A stretch of DNA of 64,000 bases, taken from Aurantiacibacter rhizosphaerae (GTDB lineage Bacteria; Pseudomonadota; Alphaproteobacteria; Sphingomonadales; Sphingomonadaceae). The notes beneath the pieces are model-generated. The model was not told the DNA's origin, did no database searches, and saw only the letters and a list, made by a program, of their open reading frames with translations. This document shows positions 62,051-64,000 of this stretch, in pieces. A program made the position numbers and the translations under genes. The DNA is taken from positions 1 to 64,000 of the forward strand of contig NZ_WUBR01000003.1 of the NCBI RefSeq assembly GCF_009807005.1, given 5' to 3'. Position 1 is the stretch's first letter. Each line of letters opens with the position of its first letter.

Positions 62051-62163
62051 TTGGCGGGGGCGGGACCTTCCTCCTCTCCCCCCGACCCCGCCAACAATCG
62101 TTCCTCCTGCGAACGTACAACTTGACAAGGGCCGGAGCCGTAAAGCTCCGGCCCCTTTTTTTG
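62051..62163 (+). ncRNA. Candidate CU-rich (anti-SD loop) small RNA downstream of amtB
   Basis: Three hairpins follow the amtB stop: a 13-bp stem with one G/A mismatch (62051-62064 with 62081-62094) holding a 16-nt loop with CCTTCCTCCTCTCCC; a 5-bp stem (62099-62103 with 62111-62115) with loop CTCCTGC; and a 10-bp terminator stem with U-tract. Display of CUCCU anti-Shine-Dalgarno motifs in the loops of short hairpins before a terminator is the plan of several alphaproteobacterial sRNA families (CUCCUCCC-type). It could be processed from the amtB mRNA or have its own promoter; neither is shown. Confidence 0.5.
62129..62162 (+). terminator. Strong rho-independent terminator
   Basis: GGGCCGGAGC (62129-62138) pairs fully with GCTCCGGCCC (62145-62154) around CGTAAA, followed by C and seven T. 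It ends the glnB-amtB transcript and defines the 3' end of the candidate sRNA. Confidence 0.95.
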
Positions 62164-62190
62164 CCTGTTTGCAGGGTCCGATCTTTTTAG

Positions 62191-62613
<423 letters not shown>

Positions 62614-62890
62614 ATTGACGCTGCCAAAGAATTGTCACTGAAGAACGCGCGGCTGCTTAAGCCAGGATTGTGACATTCCGGCAACAGCAACCAGGCGCTG
62701 GCCCGCATTGACCGGGCGAAGCACTTGAATTACATGGCCGATCTGTGCCGCGCAATATCAGGAAAAGCGAAAACAGAATTACTATCCTGATGTGTCTGGC
62801 GCTAGGGAACAATACAGTCAAAGGTCACTTTAGATTGTCACGTTCGGTCCGCGCTCTTATGGGCTGAACAGAACTACTTGGGGAAACAAT
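62614..62890. other. Upstream region of the OmpA barrel gene
   Basis: No gene is seen in this 277-nt gap. AATTGTCAC (about 62629) and GTGACATT (about 62670) form distant inverted copies. A weak promoter-like pair, TTGTCA (about 62836) and TATGGG (about 62859) with 17-nt spacing, sits upstream of the OmpA start. An A-rich GGGGAAACAAT with GGGG provides the ribosome-binding site. Confidence 0.4.
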
Positions 62891-64000
62891 ATGATACGTA
62901 AGAGTGCTCTGGCCATCGGCGTTGCCGCAACGGCGCTTGCCGTTCCGGCAATGGCGCGTGATGGCGATGTGTACATCGGCCTTGATGCCGGTGCCATTGA
63001 GGTTGGTGAAACCGATCTCGATATTCCTGGCGTCTCCAGCGCCACCATCGATTACGACGCCGGCTTCGATGTCGATGCCGTCCTCGGTTACGACTGGGGC
63101 CCGATCCGTACGGAAATCGAAGGCTCCTACAAGGAAGTCGGCAGCGAAGATCTCAGCAGTGCTGCAGTTGGCGCGCCGATCCCTCCGCAGACGATTCCTT
63201 TCGCCGGTGTTGAGCAGCGCCTCACCTCCGTGATGGCCAATGCACTGCTCGATCTGGGCGGTGAAGAAGGCAAGGTCGGCTTCGCACTTGGTGGTGGTTT
63301 CGGCCGCACCTGGACCGGCATCGACACGGACAACACCGTGCTTGGCGGCAACCTGCTCGACGATGAAGACAATGCCTGGGCATACCAGGGTCTGGCGCAG
63401 GTTCGCCTGCCGGTTTCGGACAATATCGAGCTGGGCCTGAAGTATCGCTACTTCCGCACTGCCGAGCTGCGCGTCACCGATTCGCTGGGTCGTGACATCG
63501 ATTACAATGTCGATTCGCACTCTGGCCTGGTGAGCTTCATCTACAACTTCGGTGCAGCAGAAGTGGCTCCGCCGCCTCCGCCGCCGCCGCCTCCGCCTCC
63601 GCCGCCTCCGCCGCCGCCTCCTCCCCCGCCGCCGCCGCCTCCGGCCGCAGTGTGTGAGCAGGGCCCGTACATCGTGTTCTTCGATTGGGATCAGTCGGAC
63701 ATCACGCCGGAAGCAGCCACGGTTCTGAACTCTGCAATCACCGCCTATGGCGATTGCGGCACGGCAGCAATCATGCTGGCCGGTCACACTGACCGTTCGG
63801 GCAGCGTCCAGTACAACATCGGTCTCGCCGAACGTCGTAACGACTCGGTCGAGAACTACCTGACCGGTCGCGGCATTCCGTCGACCCGCATCACGACCGA
63901 AGCCTTTGGCGAAAGCATGCCTCGCGTGCCGACCGCTGACGGTGTTCGTGAACTGCAGAACCGGCGCGTGGAAATCACCTACGGTCCGGGTTCGGGGATG
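62891..64000 (+). CDS. OmpA-family outer-membrane barrel protein with polyproline linker (3' end cut)
   Basis: The frame is open for 370 codons to the window edge, so the stop lies just outside or further on. A signal peptide (cleavage after AMA, about 23) leads into an eight-stranded-type beta-barrel (about 24-222; DGDVYIGLDAG..., SGLVSFIYNFG). Then comes a run of 25 consecutive prolines (63569-63643), then a peptidoglycan-binding OmpA domain with YIVFFDWDQSDITPEA, AGHTDRSGSVQYNIGLAERR and NRRVEITYGPGSG. It tethers the outer membrane to the wall. The polyproline stretch should need EF-P for translation. Confidence 0.92.
   Translation, partial: MIRKSALAIGVAATALAVPAMARDGDVYIGLDAGAIEVGETDLDIPGVSSATIDYDAGFDVDAVLGYDWGPIRTEIEGSYKEVGSEDLSSAAVGAPIPPQTIPFAGVEQRLTSVMANALLDLGGEEGKVGFALGGGFGRTWTGIDTDNTVLGGNLLDDEDNAWAYQGLAQVRLPVSDNIELGLKYRYFRTAELRVTDSLGRDIDYNVDSHSGLVSFIYNFGAAEVAPPPPPPPPPPPPPPPPPPPPPPPPPAAVCEQGPYIVFFDWDQSDITPEAATVLNSAITAYGDCGTAAIMLAGHTDRSGSVQYNIGLAERRNDSVENYLTGRGIPSTRITTEAFGESMPRVPTADGVRELQNRRVEITYGPGSGM

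Noticed and set aside
63569-63643. CCG/CCT tandem tract as a CRISPR-like or simple DNA repeat
   Set aside because: It is an in-frame proline run with mixed synonymous codons inside a coding region, without spacer structure.
62825-63787. A 320-codon minus-strand frame with a long poly-arginine run
   Set aside because: It is the antisense of the OmpA polyproline linker; the plus-strand frame has a signal peptide, barrel and OmpA domain, and the minus-strand product has no recognisable similarity.

Overview
The window looks like a core-chromosome segment of a high-GC alphaproteobacterium, most likely Sphingomonadales and probably Erythrobacteraceae-like (inference). Supporting signs are a MipZ-type division ATPase, a DUF3035 (BamF-like) lipoprotein, paired bacterial-PH proteins, a tonB-exbB-exbD-exbD cluster, an OmpA protein with a long polyproline linker, the petABC operon, and a two-PII/AmtB locus. 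There is no CRISPR array, insertion sequence, prophage or rRNA operon. About 67 protein genes and two tRNAs are supported.

Layout. 1-5.6 kb: start of etfB, an ExoD-like membrane protein, a stand-alone sucC, an inositol-monophosphatase-family gene, an OmpA lipoprotein and a CBS/CorC-type membrane protein. 5.8-14.8 kb: a long minus-strand run, 56-aa protein-gpmA-purE-purK-folA-M19 dipeptidase-ribF-ileS-lspA-DUF3035 lipoprotein, tightly packed and mostly joined by 4-nt ATGA overlaps. 14.9-23.8 kb: tRNA-Thr, two PH-domain membrane proteins, GNAT, threonine aldolase, an EamA transporter, an epimerase-like protein, pepN and pgeF. 23.9-30 kb: petA-petB-petC-apt, a cation/proton antiporter with an OmpA lipoprotein, tRNA-Gly. 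30-37.8 kb: an NTF2-like protein, panC, mipZ, a membrane-anchored DnaJ protein, a phosphohexomutase, a DUF2059 protein and an Lhr-like helicase. 37.8-41.7 kb: TonB-ExbB and three ExbD paralogs, the last in its own unit with a PhyH-family oxygenase. 42-50.8 kb: a lipoprotein, hom, glpX, small membrane proteins, a hydrolase, prs-cupin-hisN. 51.2-60.2 kb: rpmI-rplT, an AraC regulator, pheS-pheT, prfC, a PNPOx-fold protein and an EEP-family hydrolase. 60.3-62.6 kb: sigma-54 promoter-glnB-amtB-(candidate sRNA)-glnK. The right edge holds an OmpA barrel protein cut by the window end.

Most genes are housekeeping: purine, pantothenate, flavin and threonine/methionine-branch precursors, aminoacyl-tRNA synthesis, respiration via bc1, envelope biogenesis, TonB energisation and nitrogen sensing. 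The most unusual signals are noncoding. Three intergenic copies (5.6-5.8, 15.0-15.2 and 47.7-47.8 kb) of a structured repeat share conserved linkers and end in a hairpin whose GGAG loop is invariant while its 8-9 bp stem is different in each copy but always self-complementary. Downstream of amtB, two hairpins expose CCUCCU/CUCCU (anti-Shine-Dalgarno) loops in front of a strong terminator, the layout of CU-rich alphaproteobacterial sRNAs. Two housekeeping genes (ileS and the phosphohexomutase) contain internal patches of foreign-looking codon use, which suggests homologous replacement.
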